64,000 nt of DNA from Azolla caroliniana (taxonomy: Eukaryota > Polypodiophyta). Shown one piece after another: positions 46,070 through 56,690 of this stretch. The notes under the pieces are model-generated. The model did not search any database and was not told the DNA's origin. It worked only from the letters and a program-made list of their open reading frames with translations. Numbering within the stretch: the first letter of the stretch is position 1; each line of letters starts with the position of its first letter. A program made the position numbers and the translations under genes. The DNA is taken from assembly GCA_043228905.1 (NCBI GenBank), contig JBHGNT010000004.1, positions 15,562,001 to 15,626,000 on the forward strand, read 5' to 3'.

Positions 46070-46144
<75 letters not shown>

Positions 46145-46747
46145 CCCTCCCCTTACCTTGTTTTTAGGTTTATGTTTCTAGATTTATGATTATGTTTTAG
46201 TTCTTGGATTAGGTTATTTTTTTCTTATTATGTTTATGTGTTAATTGTTTCCATTACTGTTTATGTTTAGCCTTAGTATGTTAATTCTCTCCCCTACCCT
46301 TACCCCTCATTTTAAAATTTTAATTATATCTTTAATCTCGTTTTTTATTTTTAATCCTAGGCTTAATTATGTGTTAATCTCCCTCCTTCCCTCCCTCTCT
46401 CTCTCTCTTGCACTTTATTTTTAATTAGTATGTTAATCCCCTCCCCTTACCCCTCTCTTTTATCTAGCCCCCTATTCCTAATCATGTCGTCTCCCTCTCC
46501 CCTTCCTCTACCTTGTCTTCGATTTGGGTGCGCTCAAATCGAGCTTGGTGGTCCTCTTCGCCTACCTCTACCCGCTGATGATCCACCATTCCGCACTCCT
46601 TTTTACAACCACAAGGTCATCAACCCTAATCTCTAAACCCTACACCCCTCCTAAACCCCTAAACCCTAAACCCCTCTTACATCTAGGCTCTACCCACCGA
46701 TGATCAACCATTCCACACTCCTTGTCATGACCATATGGTCAACATAG
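45316..46747. mobile_element. 1.43-kb foldback (near-palindromic) element inside D
   Basis: The ends are CTATGTTGA and its complement TCAACATAG, and the inverted similarity continues to a centre near 46030, so each arm is about 700 bp. The arms contain TTTAGGG-like stretches (about 45390-45415, mirrored near 46645-46670), GA/TC tracts and a terminal motif ACAAGGAG...GTGGGTAGAG that recurs about 110 bp inside each arm. Frames on the two arms mirror each other (MSSPSPLPLPCLRFGCAQIELG-like in both) and are not genes. A target duplication was not resolved: GAATT occurs on both sides but is native to this integrase sequence. Confidence 0.85.
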
Positions 46748-48906
46748 AGAATTCAACTGCTGATACACACCGGAACAAAACAGTGTGGCCGAGCGAAAGA
46801 ACTGGTCGATTGTCAATGCGGCAAGGGAAATGCTGGAGGAGAAGAGCATGCCCAAATTCTACTAGGTTGAGGCGGTCCGGACGGCCGTCTACATGCAAAA
46901 CCAAATCGGAGACAAGGTGTCAGCACATGAGTTGTATTTCGGGCGGAAGCCAAATTTGAGACATCGTCGGATATTCGGTAGCATAACATATGTACATGTA
47001 CCGGATGAGAAGTGGAGGAAGTTGGACCCGAAGTCGGAAAAGTGCATACTCTTCGGCTACTCGCATGAACAGAAGGGGTATAAGAGTAAGTCGAGATGTC
47101 AAGTTTGATGAGTCAGCATCATGGTATCTCTACCGACTCCAACTCCCGACGCAAACCCGATTCCCAACGGAGAGTTTCAAGTAGAAGATGAATAATTTGG
47201 TACTCTAGATGAGAGTTTGATCTCATTCCGGCTAAGTGGGCCCAATGGCCGGTTGGGTCGGAGTGACCAGTCGGATGAAGAACCGGCGAGTAATGGAGAC
47301 TCTATCGTGCTCTCCCCGCGCAAGGAACCGAGGAGACGGTTCACGCGCAAAGAGAAGGGGAAGAAAAATATGCCGGAATACGATACCGGTAGCGAAGAGT
47401 TAGATAAGAGGGATTCTGAGTCCGAATAGAATGAAGTCGGATCTTCAGAAAGGAAGTCTGAACCGTCCAAAAAGGGCCTCAAACCAGCTGACGAAAAACT
47501 GTGCCGGTCAATTTGCCAAAAGAACCTCGTAAAACTGTACGAATAAAATTAGTACATGGCATCACTATGCATACATGACCAAGGTGGCAGAAGTGCGTGA
47601 GCCGGAGAGCTACGCAGAAGTAGTGAAAGACGCAAATTGGCGTGTTGATATGGAAGAAGAAATACAGGCACTCAATGCCAACGACACTTGGGACTTGGTT
47701 GACCCTCCCCGACAATGTAAACCGATCGGCAGCAAGTGGGTGTACAAGGTAAAGTACAATGTCGGCGGTTCGGTCAACCGGTACAAGGCCCGGTTAGTGG
47801 TGAAGGGATATGCACAGACCTATGGAATCGACTACGATGAGACCTTCGCTCCGATAGCGGAGATGACTACAATCCGTGTGGTATTTACTGTTGTTGCGGC
47901 AAGGAGCTGACATCTTCACCAAATGGACGTGAAGAATGTGTTTCTTCAAGGTGACCTTGAAGAATAGGTCTATATGATCCAACCCCCCGGTTTTCAATCG
48001 GAGTTGAACAGGTCAGTGGTGTGCCAACTCAAAAAGTCACTTTATGGTTTGAAGCAAGCCCCCCGAGCTTGGAATGTGAAAATGATGCACCAGTTCTGTA
48101 AGATGGGGTTTGCGGCCTCAAAATCTGACTCTTTGTTATTCATCCGGAAAGATCCAGACGCCCCGATTTGTATCCTACTGTATGTGGATGATCTAGTGAT
48201 CACTGGACCCGAACTCGACGAAATCAACCACGTAAAGTCTTAGTTGTCAGACGCATTTGAAATGAAGGACCTGGGGGACCTTCATTATTTTCTTGGGATC
48301 GAGGTGATCCGGACCCCTGACGGCATATTGCTCTCACAATGCCATTATGTGTTGAATATGCTATACAAGTTCGGCATGACGGAATGCCAACTGATCTCCA
48401 CACCCTTGGACCGGAACCTAAAGCTACGTCCCAACTCTGGACCGGCCTGCAATGAGAAACAGTTCTGACAAATTGTCAAAAGCCTTATCTACTTGACAAT
48501 CACCCGACCCGACATCAGTTATCTAGTCAGAGTGATAAGCCAGTTTATGCAGAAGCCAACCGTCGAGCACCTTCAGTGCGCGCATCGACTATTGCGATAT
48601 GTGAGCGGCACGAAGGATTAGGGATTGTTATACCGTGTCAGTATAGTCGGGAAGCTAGTCGGATATACCGATCCTGACTGGGCTGGTGATGCATCGAATT
48701 GTCGATCCACCTCCAGTGACATGTTTTCTCTTGGTAGCGCAGCTGTTGCGTGGAGCAACAAAAAGCAGCCAACAATGGCTCTATCAAGCACTGACATTGA
48801 ATATCGGGGCGCTACCGTTGCCACCTATGAAGCCATTTGGCTTCGACGACTATTGCAAGATCTCTAGATCAAGGTGTCGACCCCGATCCTGATTTATTGT
48901 GACAAC
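46748..48906 (+). pseudogene. Element D integrase end, RT and RNase H
   Basis: Integrase resumes at REFN, then FGSITYVHVPDEKWRKLDPKS, RT (YAEVVKDANWRVDMEEE, LDPPRQCKPIGSKWVYKVK, YVDDLVITG at about 48180) and RNase H (YTDPDWAGDASNCRSTSSD). Stops include TAG near 46866, TAG 47965-47967, TAG near 48241, TGA 48466-48468 and TAG near 48618. It is cut by element E after YCDN. Confidence 0.85.
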
Positions 48907-48911
48907 GTAAG

Positions 48912-49307
48912 TGTAAAGAATCGGGTATGATTCTTGTGTAGCGGAATAGGTGTGAACTGTGTGTGTATGAGAGACAGAGAGAGAGAGAGAGTGAGAGAGA
49001 GACGAGGACTAGGACACAGGGAATACGCAAAGTAAAATATATTAACAAAGGAGAAAGACTCAAGACAATACAAGGTGGGAGGAGTGTGCTTTATATAGTC
49101 ACCCTCTCTCTTCATTAACTACAAGACTCATGGAGCATGGGGAATGTGAAAGCTCATAAGTTATGTGTCATAGAATATGATTCTATGACTCATACTAAAT
49201 GCTAGAATACAAAGAGGTGACATAATGGTGACTCTTGACCGTTGGAGTGTCTATTCACTCTCAAGGTGAGTTCACACACTAAACCAAGTTGAGCTTGATT
49301 CTCAACA
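48912..49307 (-). repeat. 3' LTR of element E
   Basis: In element orientation it starts TGTTGAGAATCAAGC and ends ATTCTTTACA. A purine tract (complement of 49308-49319, CTTGAGGGGGTG) precedes it; a second such tract lies at 49559-49570. Confidence 0.95.
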
Positions 49308-49536
49308 CACCCCCTCAAGCTCAAGTTAGGTTGGTTTCAGACGATATCCGAAATCCACTTTGACTTGCGTTCCAAAGCCTGCGTCGACTCGCATTTATGT
49401 GGAGTTGCGGAATCCGTGCTCCAACTTGCGTTGTGCGTAGTTGTGAAGTCTATGCTTCGGCTTGCGTCTTTCTTCGCGGCTTTGCGTGGTAGATCGGCTC
49501 TTCGCGGCTTCGTTGCGAGGTTGCGGAATCCACGCG

Positions 49537-52500
49537 TTATTGCGTAGTGTCTTTAATACTCCCCCTCAAGCTTGGCAAGTTAGGGATCATCAATCCGAGA
49601 TCGGTCATAAATTGCCATAGCTTGTCGGCTCCCAAGGCTTTAGTGAAGATATCGGCCATTTGAAGATTTGTGCTAATGTGTTGTAGGTCGACATCGCCAG
49701 CTAGAACGCGCTCTTGGATGAAGTGATAGTGCACTTCGATGTGCTTTGTTCGTGCGTGGAACACTGGGTTCTGAGCTAGATAGATATTGCTCATGTTGTC
49801 GCAGTAAAGGGAAGTCGGATCCTTGATGGGTACGCCCAGATCCTTGAGTATCCTTTTGAGCCATACGGCTTCACATGCGGCCATTGTCACGCTCCTGTAT
49901 TCCGCCTCTGTGCTCGAAAGAGCGACGGTTGGTTGCTTTTTGTTGCTCTAGGATATTGCTCTGTTGCCAAGGGAGAAAACAAATCCGGAGGTTGATCTTC
50001 TATCGGCTTTGTGGCCGGCCCAATCAACGTCTGTGTACCCCTTGAGTTGTATTGGCATCGCGGTCTTGTAGAGGATGCCGCAATTCATTGTGTCACTCAC
50101 GTATCGTAGAACTCGCTTAGCGCAATCCAAGTGAGTATCACGCGGTGTTTGCATGAATTGGCTAAGGAGACCGACCGGATAACTGAGATCGGGTCAAGTG
50201 ATCGTGAGGTAGATGAGACTCCCGATGAGTTGCTAGTACTAAGTCGGCTCACACGTTTTGGTGCTGGAGTTCGCATCTAGTTTGAGATTGCGATCGAGCG
50301 GGGTTGCCCCAGATTTGCACTCAACCATCCCGAACTCGTATAACAAGTTGAGAATGTAGTGCCGTTGGGAGATCATGATCTGACCGGAGTTCGAATTACC
50401 TCGATGCCGAGGAAGTAGTGGAGCTCCTTCATGTCCGTCATCTCAAACTTGTTGGAAAGGAGGGATTTGACCTTATTGATTTCGACGAGATGCTCACCTC
50501 CAATCACTAGGTCATCTACATATAAGATGACGACAATCGGACTTGCGGAATTGCTTCGTATGTAGAGGGAGTTGTCCGATTTTGACATACGGAAACCAAT
50601 TTGATGAAGATATTGCGTTATCTTCGAATGCCAACCACGCGGTGCTTGCTTGAGGTCGTAGAGTGGCTTCTTGGGTCGGCATACAGCTTTCGGATGGGTG
50701 CTCGAGTTGAAGCCAGGTGGTTGTATCATGTACACCTCCTCTTCTAATTCGCCTTGTAGAAAAGCGTTCTTGACGTCCATTTGATGGAGGTGCCACCTTT
50801 CGCCGCGGCAAGCGCAATTACGGTTCGTACCGTCATCATCTTTGCCACCGGGGCAAAGGTGTCTTCGTAGTCAACTCCGTGCGTTTGGGCGTAGCCTTTC
50901 GCTACGAGTCGCGCTTTGTAGCGGTTGACGGAACCGTCGTCGTTGTACTTCACCTTGTAAATCCATCTGCATCCAATCGCCTTTTTGTGTGGTGAGGTGG
51001 GAACGAGATCCCACATCTCGTTCTTGCATAGTGCCTGCATCTCCTCGTTCATGGCTTCGATCCATCGCGGATCCTTGGCTGCTTCGGAAAATGTTTCCGG
51101 CTCGCATACTGTCATCACCTTCATCATAAAGGCATAGTGATATGCCATGTAGTCGTTATAGCCGAATCGGCTGACCGGATTCTTTTCACGGGTGGAGCGA
51201 CAGAGCTTTTCATTTGCAGAGATGAGGGCTTTCTTAGCTCCGATTGGTACGTCGAAGCCGCCGAACTCACGGTCAAGTGAGTGAGTCGACTCATCGTTGT
51301 CAAAGTGATCGTCTTCATATTCCAACATTTTCGCCTTGCCTTTGTCCATCTTCGGGCTAGGCCGTGATGTGCTTTGATCGCTCAAAGGCTCTTGTGGTCC
51401 GCTCAGTCGGGTCGTGATCGGACTTTCTTCAAACATGCGCCTAAGGTGATCTTCATCCTCTATCTCTTGTTCGGCGGATTCCGGGTCGAGCGGAGTTGGA
51501 GTCGAAGTTGGCTCTGGTGCGTACCATGATGCGGACTCGTCAAAAACGACATCTCAACTTACTAGAGATTTTCGAGTTGAGGGGTTGTAGCACTTGTACC
51601 CCTTTTGCTCTAGTGAGTATCCTACGAGGATAGATTTCTCCGACTTTGGATCTAGCTTTTGCCGCTTTTCGTCGGGTATGTGCACGTATGCTATCGTGCC
51701 GAATATCCGGGTGTGCGATAAGTCCGGCTTCTTTCCGAAGTATTTTTCGTGCGGAGTGACCTCGTGCACTCCGGATGTTGTGCATCGCTTCATTAGGTAG
51801 ACGACCGTATTTCCAGCTTCGGCCCAATATGACTTGGGCATATGCTTCTCGTTCATCATGGCCCGTGCTACTTCGAGGATGTGCTGATTTTTGCGCTCGA
51901 CTACTCCGTTTTGTTGCGGAGTGTGTCGACAAGTGAATTTTTGCCGAATTATTTCCTTTCGGAGATATGCCGTGAAATCATCCGAGAAGTACTCCTTGCC
52001 GCCATCCGATCGGAGACATCGTACATGTCGGCCCATGGCTTTCTCGACTTCATTCTTGAATTTTTGGAAGTGTCCAAACACTTCGCTCTTTTGCCGCATC
52101 GGGTAGATCTAAGTGTACCTAGAGAAGTGGTTGATGAAGAGCACGTAATATCGGCATCCGCCGAATGTAGCCGTCTACGCCGGTCCACATACGTCGGAAT
52201 GGACTATGTCGAGTAGACCTTTGCTCACATTCCGCTCTTTTGGGAATGGGTGTTGGTGTTGCTTGCCGAATTGGCATGCTTCACATACACCTTCAATCTC
52301 CTTCTCTTTGAATGTCGGAAGTCCGATGACGACTCCTTTCGATTTCATTGCTTTGAGTTTGTTAAGATTGATGTGGCCGATTCGCTTGTGCCATAGCTCT
52401 ATGTTGGAGTCAAGTTTCATGCTTTTTGCGAACATGGCGGATTTCATCTCGTGTGAATCGAGAATGAACATTTGGTCCTCTCTTCTTCCGCGCGCGATGA

Positions 52501-53892
52501 TTCGGCCCTCTTTTTCAATGAAGCACCCTTCTTGGTCGAATAGTACTTGCATCCCTTGCTCAACCATTTGGCCGACCGAGACCAAATTCTTCATGATGGT
52601 GGGAACATGCAAGAAATTTTTAATGTATGTTTGCTTACCGCTTCCGCCGAAAGGAACATTGCCGATGTGCCGAATCGGGTGCGTAGTGTCATCTCCGGTT
52701 TCGACATAACCGGGTCACTCCGGCTCTCGAAGTTCGAGAAACCATTCTTTATGGGATGTCATATGGTTTGAGGCTCCGGAGTCAACAAACCATACGTCCT
52801 CCGGATTGAGGGCACTAGTTGAGGTAGAGGCCGACATAGAGTTTGCTCTATGTTTCATCATGAACATTCTGCCACGGTCGGAGTTGTGTGCATACATTCC
52901 GCCACGATCTTCGTAGTCGGAATTGTGCTTGTACATTCCGCTATGATCTTCGTAGTCGGAGTTGTGCCCGTATATTCCGCTATACTCTTCGTAATCGGAA
53001 TTGTGCGCATAATTCGTGAGTTGTCGACTTGTGGAAGCCGATTCACGCATCTTCTTTCGGCACTCTTCTTCGTGGTGGCCGAGCTTTCCGGAATATCCGC
53101 ATTCGGTTGCGTTTTGACGGCTCGGGCCGGAGTGGAAGCTCCCCCTTCTTGTGAAGGTTCCTCGTTGGCTTCCGTTTTGCGGTCGAAATTGGGAGTTGTT
53201 GTCATAGGTCGGACCTCGTCCGCCTTGTCCTTGGCCGAATCAGCCTCTCGCTCGTCCGCATCCTCTTCCTCCGTTCGATTGCGTGTAGAGCATGTGGCCT
53301 TCTGACTCATTACTCCTTGTACGCACGTGGTTTTCTTCGACCAATAGCATTGATTGGAGCTCGAAGAAGGAGGGATATTTCTCCCGTGCTAGAACAGCAG
53401 TTCGCATCGCGCCGAACCGTGGTGCGAGGCCGCCGAGGCATATTTGCACCATCTCATCATCATCGATATTTATGCTTATCGAGCCGAGCGAGTCGCAAAG
53501 CTCCTTGATCTTCGAGGTGTATGTCGTGATGGACATGTCCCTTTGTTGATGTTGTTCAACTCTTGGCGAAGTTGAAGCCTTCTTGCGGTTGTGTTCGCCG
53601 CGAAAATCTTTCGTAGATTTTCCCATGCCTCCTTCGGCGCCTTGGCTTTGTGAACGTAACCGAGCATGTGATCGTGAACACATGTTGCCAAGTAATACAT
53701 CACGCGTCTTGTGGCTTGCTCCCATGTCGCGTATCCGGGAGCCGCTTCGGCGGGTCGGTCTTCGTGCTCTCCTTTGATGTAGCTCCAATAGCCTTGTCCG
53801 ACAAGGTATTGGTGCATCTTGTACTCCTAAGATGCAAAGTTGTTTCGATCCAACTTCTCAGTAGGGAGAGCGCTCCCCATTTGAGTATTCAT
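49537..53892 (-). pseudogene. Element E gag-pol
   Basis: On the minus strand from ATG 53892 come gag (MHQYLVGQGYWSYIKG, QICLGGLAPRFGAM), a 13-residue tandem repeat (HNSDYEDxxGMYx, about 52855-52990), the protease motif WFVDSGASNHMT, pre-integrase (LWHKRIGHINLNKLK), integrase, RT with YVDDLVIGG near 50515 and RNase H ending IFTKALGADKLWQF. The CCHC knuckle reads CGYSGKLGHHEEEC, so its second Cys is Ser. An early TAG replaces Trp in gag, a one-base loss near 50395 shifts RT, and several stops follow in the RNase H region. Confidence 0.9.
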
Positions 53893-54045
53893 TATGTTGA
53901 TTCTTCTTCTTCTTCTTCTTCTCTCTTCGAATGCAAGCTATGTAGCGAAGCTACAATAGGGATGAGCCGGTTCTTCTTGACCGTCAGCGTAGAGCTCAAC
54001 ACACGCGGATGGGCTAGATGGAGCTACCAAATCGCTCTGATACCA

Positions 54046-54449
54046 TGTAAAGAATCGAGTATGATTCTTGTGTAGCGGAATAGGTGTGAACTGTGTGTGT
54101 GTGTATGAGAGAGAGAGAGAGAGAGAGAGTGAGTGAGAGACAGACGAAGAGTAGGACACAGAGAATACACAAAGTAAAATATATTAACAAAGGAGAAAGA
54201 CTCAAGACAATACAAGGTGGGAGGAGTGTGCTTTATATAGTCACCCTCTCTCTTCATTAACTACAAGACTCATGGAGCATGGGGAATGTGAAAGCTCATA
54301 AGTTATGTGTCATAGAATATGATTCTATGACTCATACTAAATGTTAGAATACAAAGAGGTGACATAATGGTGACTCTTAACCGTTGGAGTGTCTATTCAC
54401 TCTCAAGGTGAGTTCACACACTAGACCAAGTTGAGCTTGATTCTCAACA
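54046..54449 (-). repeat. 5' LTR of element E
   Basis: 404 bp with longer GT and GA runs than its partner. Next to it on the inner side is the complement of TGGTATCAGAGC. Confidence 0.95.
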
Positions 54450-54454
54450 GTAAG

Positions 54455-54625
54455 CAGCATACAGCTCGCCAAGAACCATGTATTCCATGCTCGGACAAAG
54501 CGCATAGAAGTGCATTATCACTTTGTTCGTGAGCGGGTCCTAAGCGGTGAAGTTGAACTTCAGTATGTTCACACGTATCAACAGGTCACCGACATCTTCA
54601 CCAAGCCGCTCGGATCAGACAAAAA
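54455..54625 (+). pseudogene. Element D RNase H, last part
   Basis: After the TSD of element E, the frame continues SIQLAKNHVFHARTKRIEV, HYHFVRERVLSGEVELQYV and DIFTKPLGSDKK, then runs abruptly into LTR sequence. The pol end and purine tract have been deleted. Confidence 0.8.
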
Positions 54626-54808
54626 GTGCTCTTTGAGCACATTCTATGTACAGAGGATTATTATTTTTGAATTGAGTTTATGTTCTGCTCTCTCTGTCCC
54701 TCCCGTGTATTCTCTATGTAAGGTCTCCATTAAACCTTCTTCTAGATGCGTTCTATTGGTATCCAGATGAGCCGGTTTGTCATACGCTTCTGCATATTAA
54801 CTTTCACA
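54625..54808 (+). repeat. Right LTR of element D, 5'-truncated
   Basis: It matches the 3' half of the left LTR (CTCTGTCCCTCCCGTGTATTC, GATGAGCCGGTTTGTCATAC, ending CTTTCACA at 54808). The first half, including the TG start, is missing. Confidence 0.75.
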
Positions 54809-54813
54809 GAGAT

Positions 54814-55505
54814 GTAGTAAGCTAAGCATACTCGAAAAATGTCGCAACTTGTCAAAGCCCAGGGGTTTGGTAAAGATGTCGGTTTCCTACCGATTAGTTG
54901 GAACATAAAGAAGTTCAACTTCTCTAGAGAGGAATCGCTCACAGACGAAGTGATAGTGCACCTCGATGTGCTTTGTCTGGGCATGGAAGTCAAGGTTCTT
55001 CACTAACTTGATGTTGCTAAGCTTGTCGCAATATATGATTGTCGGCTCGAACACCTCTACATGCATATCCTTGAATAGCATTTTCAGCCAAATGGCTTCG
55101 CACGTGGTGACAAACCACCGCTCGATACTCAGCCTCAGTGCTCAACAGTGCCACTATCAGCTGCTTTTTACTGCTCCAGGCGATTGCGGCGCTTCCCAAC
55201 GAAAACATGAATCCAGATGTTTACCTCCAATCACCAGCATTTCTGGCCCAATCGGTATCCGTGTAGCCGATTAACTCATATGCTACTCCGGCTTGATACA
55301 TCAATGTCTTGTCCTTAGTGTCGTTGACATGTGCGTCAATATCCTTTGCGCGCATTGAAGGTGTTCGGCCTTTGGCTACAACATGAATTGAGTGATCAAG
55401 TCGACTGGGTAATTGAGGTCCGGCCAAGTGATCATCAAATAAATGAGGCTTCCGACAATTTGTCAGAACCATGTTGGGTCGCGACTTGCACGTCGTTCCC
55501 GAATT
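54814..55505 (-). pseudogene. Element F, RT end and RNase H (minus strand), 5'-truncated
   Basis: Minus-strand frames show RQIVGSLIYLMITWPDL-like sequence (with TGA for the Arg), YTDTDWARNAGDWR, MFSLGSAAIAWSSKKQ, IIYCDKLSNIKLVKN and FHAQTKHIEVHYHFV. Removing element D joins the leucine-rich end at 54814 to DMPNLRG at 42963 in frame. The element breaks off near 55505, where LINE-like sequence begins; gag, protease, integrase and the 5' LTR are lost. Confidence 0.8.
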
Positions 55506-55860
55506 TTGGTTACAACTATATCTCTACCTAATTTACTTATTAATAAACCTCCGGTGCTGCAAAAGGTGTATTATCAAGGTTTGCCTGATCAATGTTTTGT
55601 GTGCCATCAATTTGGTCATTTAGGTCGAGATTGTCAAAAGCAACGTTCGAATGTAGAACCCAATATACCTAATCGAGCAGTTGTTAATAATGATGGCTGG
55701 CCTACGGTTTCAGGAAAACATGATTTTAAACCAACTAATATAGTGATTAATCCAGTATTATTACTTGAAGCTAATCCTTATCACTCTTTGCAGGAAGTGG
55801 AAAAGGATGCGCGTAATACAGTAGATAAGCACATGCCTAGTGTGATCACATAAGTTGATA
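55505..55860 (+). pseudogene. LINE-type ORF1 fragment with CCHC knuckle
   Basis: The frame reads VLQKVYYQGLPDQ then CFVCHQFGHLGRDC, a CX2CX4HX4C knuckle of the kind that follows DUF4283-like domains in plant LINE ORF1 proteins. It ends at TAA 55851-55853 after HMPSVIT. The upstream part of the domain is missing because the sequence begins abruptly at the break with element F. Confidence 0.7.
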
Positions 55861-55957
55861 GGGAAAGACCTTTGGTCTAATAAGAGACAATTACGAACCT
55901 CAGAGGATGGAAGAAAGGGTAGAGATCTCACACTTGCCGAAAGAATAATAGGAGGGC

Positions 55958-56079
55958 AATTTTCTTTATTGGAGCAAGTGGAAATTCTTTCATAAGTGGA
56001 GTGTTCATCTTGCCTATTGGCAATCCAACATGTTCCACTACCCATGTAATGTAGTTAGTGGGCGACCATAGTCCATTGT
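55958..56079 (+). repeat. Dispersed repeat, copy 2
   Basis: It matches 8523-8622 in ordered blocks (CAATTTTCTTTAT, AAGTGGAAATTCTTT, GTGGAGTGTTCAT, ACATGTTCCA, TTAGTG). It lies between the two LINE-like pieces, so it may belong to that element or to an insertion in it. Confidence 0.65.
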
Positions 56080-56690
56080 GAGACCCATTGTAAGTTACAA
56101 TGTTTTTCACACACTTTTATTAATATAATTGTGTGTTTTCACCAAAGAGAGAGAGAGAGAGAGTCGTTGCTCAAGAGACTAAACTTTACATTAACCACCA
56201 AACTTGATTTACAAGAACAATTACCTACATAAATAGTTAGGTCAACTATGTTCACACTAGAGATACAAGGTTTGGGTAGACTGGGCCTTTTAGGCCCATA
56301 GAGTCATCCATCCCCTCTTATTCAAGAACCGAGTGGTCCAACTCAAGTAGCACACGTATGCTACAACGTCATTCCATTATGTCCAACCTACAATTATATA
56401 GCCTCCTACAATTATGGTTGCATCCATCTACTTCTTACACTACTTTTTACAATATCTATGAATTTACACTTATCTTCGAGAGTCAACGTCTAGTGAGTAC
56501 TCATATACTTCCTAATGTACTTTTTCTAGAATATGACTTCCATACTAAGTCTAACTATATAGTTTCCCTCGTTACATTTAGTTCAGCTTACATTTGGCAT
56601 GTTTATGCACGAGGGATTGTTGTACATGGGACCCAGCCAGGTATTTTTGGAGAACTCAAGGACAAACTGATGGGGAAAAGCTGGTTCAAT
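56080..56690. other. Spacer within the LINE-like remnant
   Basis: A short GA tract lies at about 56145-56162. No reverse transcriptase core is recognisable, so the ORF2 body is deleted or decayed here. Confidence 0.4.

Larger units (their letters stand above)
48912..54449 (-). mobile_element. Ty1/copia element E (minus strand)
   Basis: LTRs lie at 48912-49307 (396 bp) and 54046-54449 (404 bp), mostly differing in GA/GT microsatellite length plus roughly ten substitutions. The TSD GTAAG lies at 48907-48911 and 54450-54454. The primer site TGGTATCAGAGC (minus, 54034-54045) abuts the LTR. The full copia gene order is present but frames are broken. It lies inside the RNase H region of element D. 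Confidence 0.95.
42969..54808 (+). mobile_element. Ty1/copia element D, carrying a foldback element and element E
   Basis: The left LTR 42969-43277 is followed by a mutated primer site TGTTATCAGAGC (43278-43289). Gag-pol is a close relative of element A. It is interrupted by a foldback at 45316-46747 and by element E at 48912-54449. The right end keeps only part of the LTR (about 54625-54808, ending CATATTAACTTTCACA as on the left); the end of pol, the purine tract and the LTR start are deleted. Many nonsense codons are present. Confidence 0.85.

Noticed and set aside
45893-46144. C/V-rich and I/Y/T-rich ORFs over microsatellites (also 12902-13204, 8730-9253)
   Set aside because: They are six-frame readings of GT, GA, AC or TATACA repeats with no codon structure or homology.
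45311-46753. GAATT as target duplication of the foldback element
   Set aside because: Element A, without the insertion, has GAATTC at both equivalent places in its integrase sequence, so it is native.
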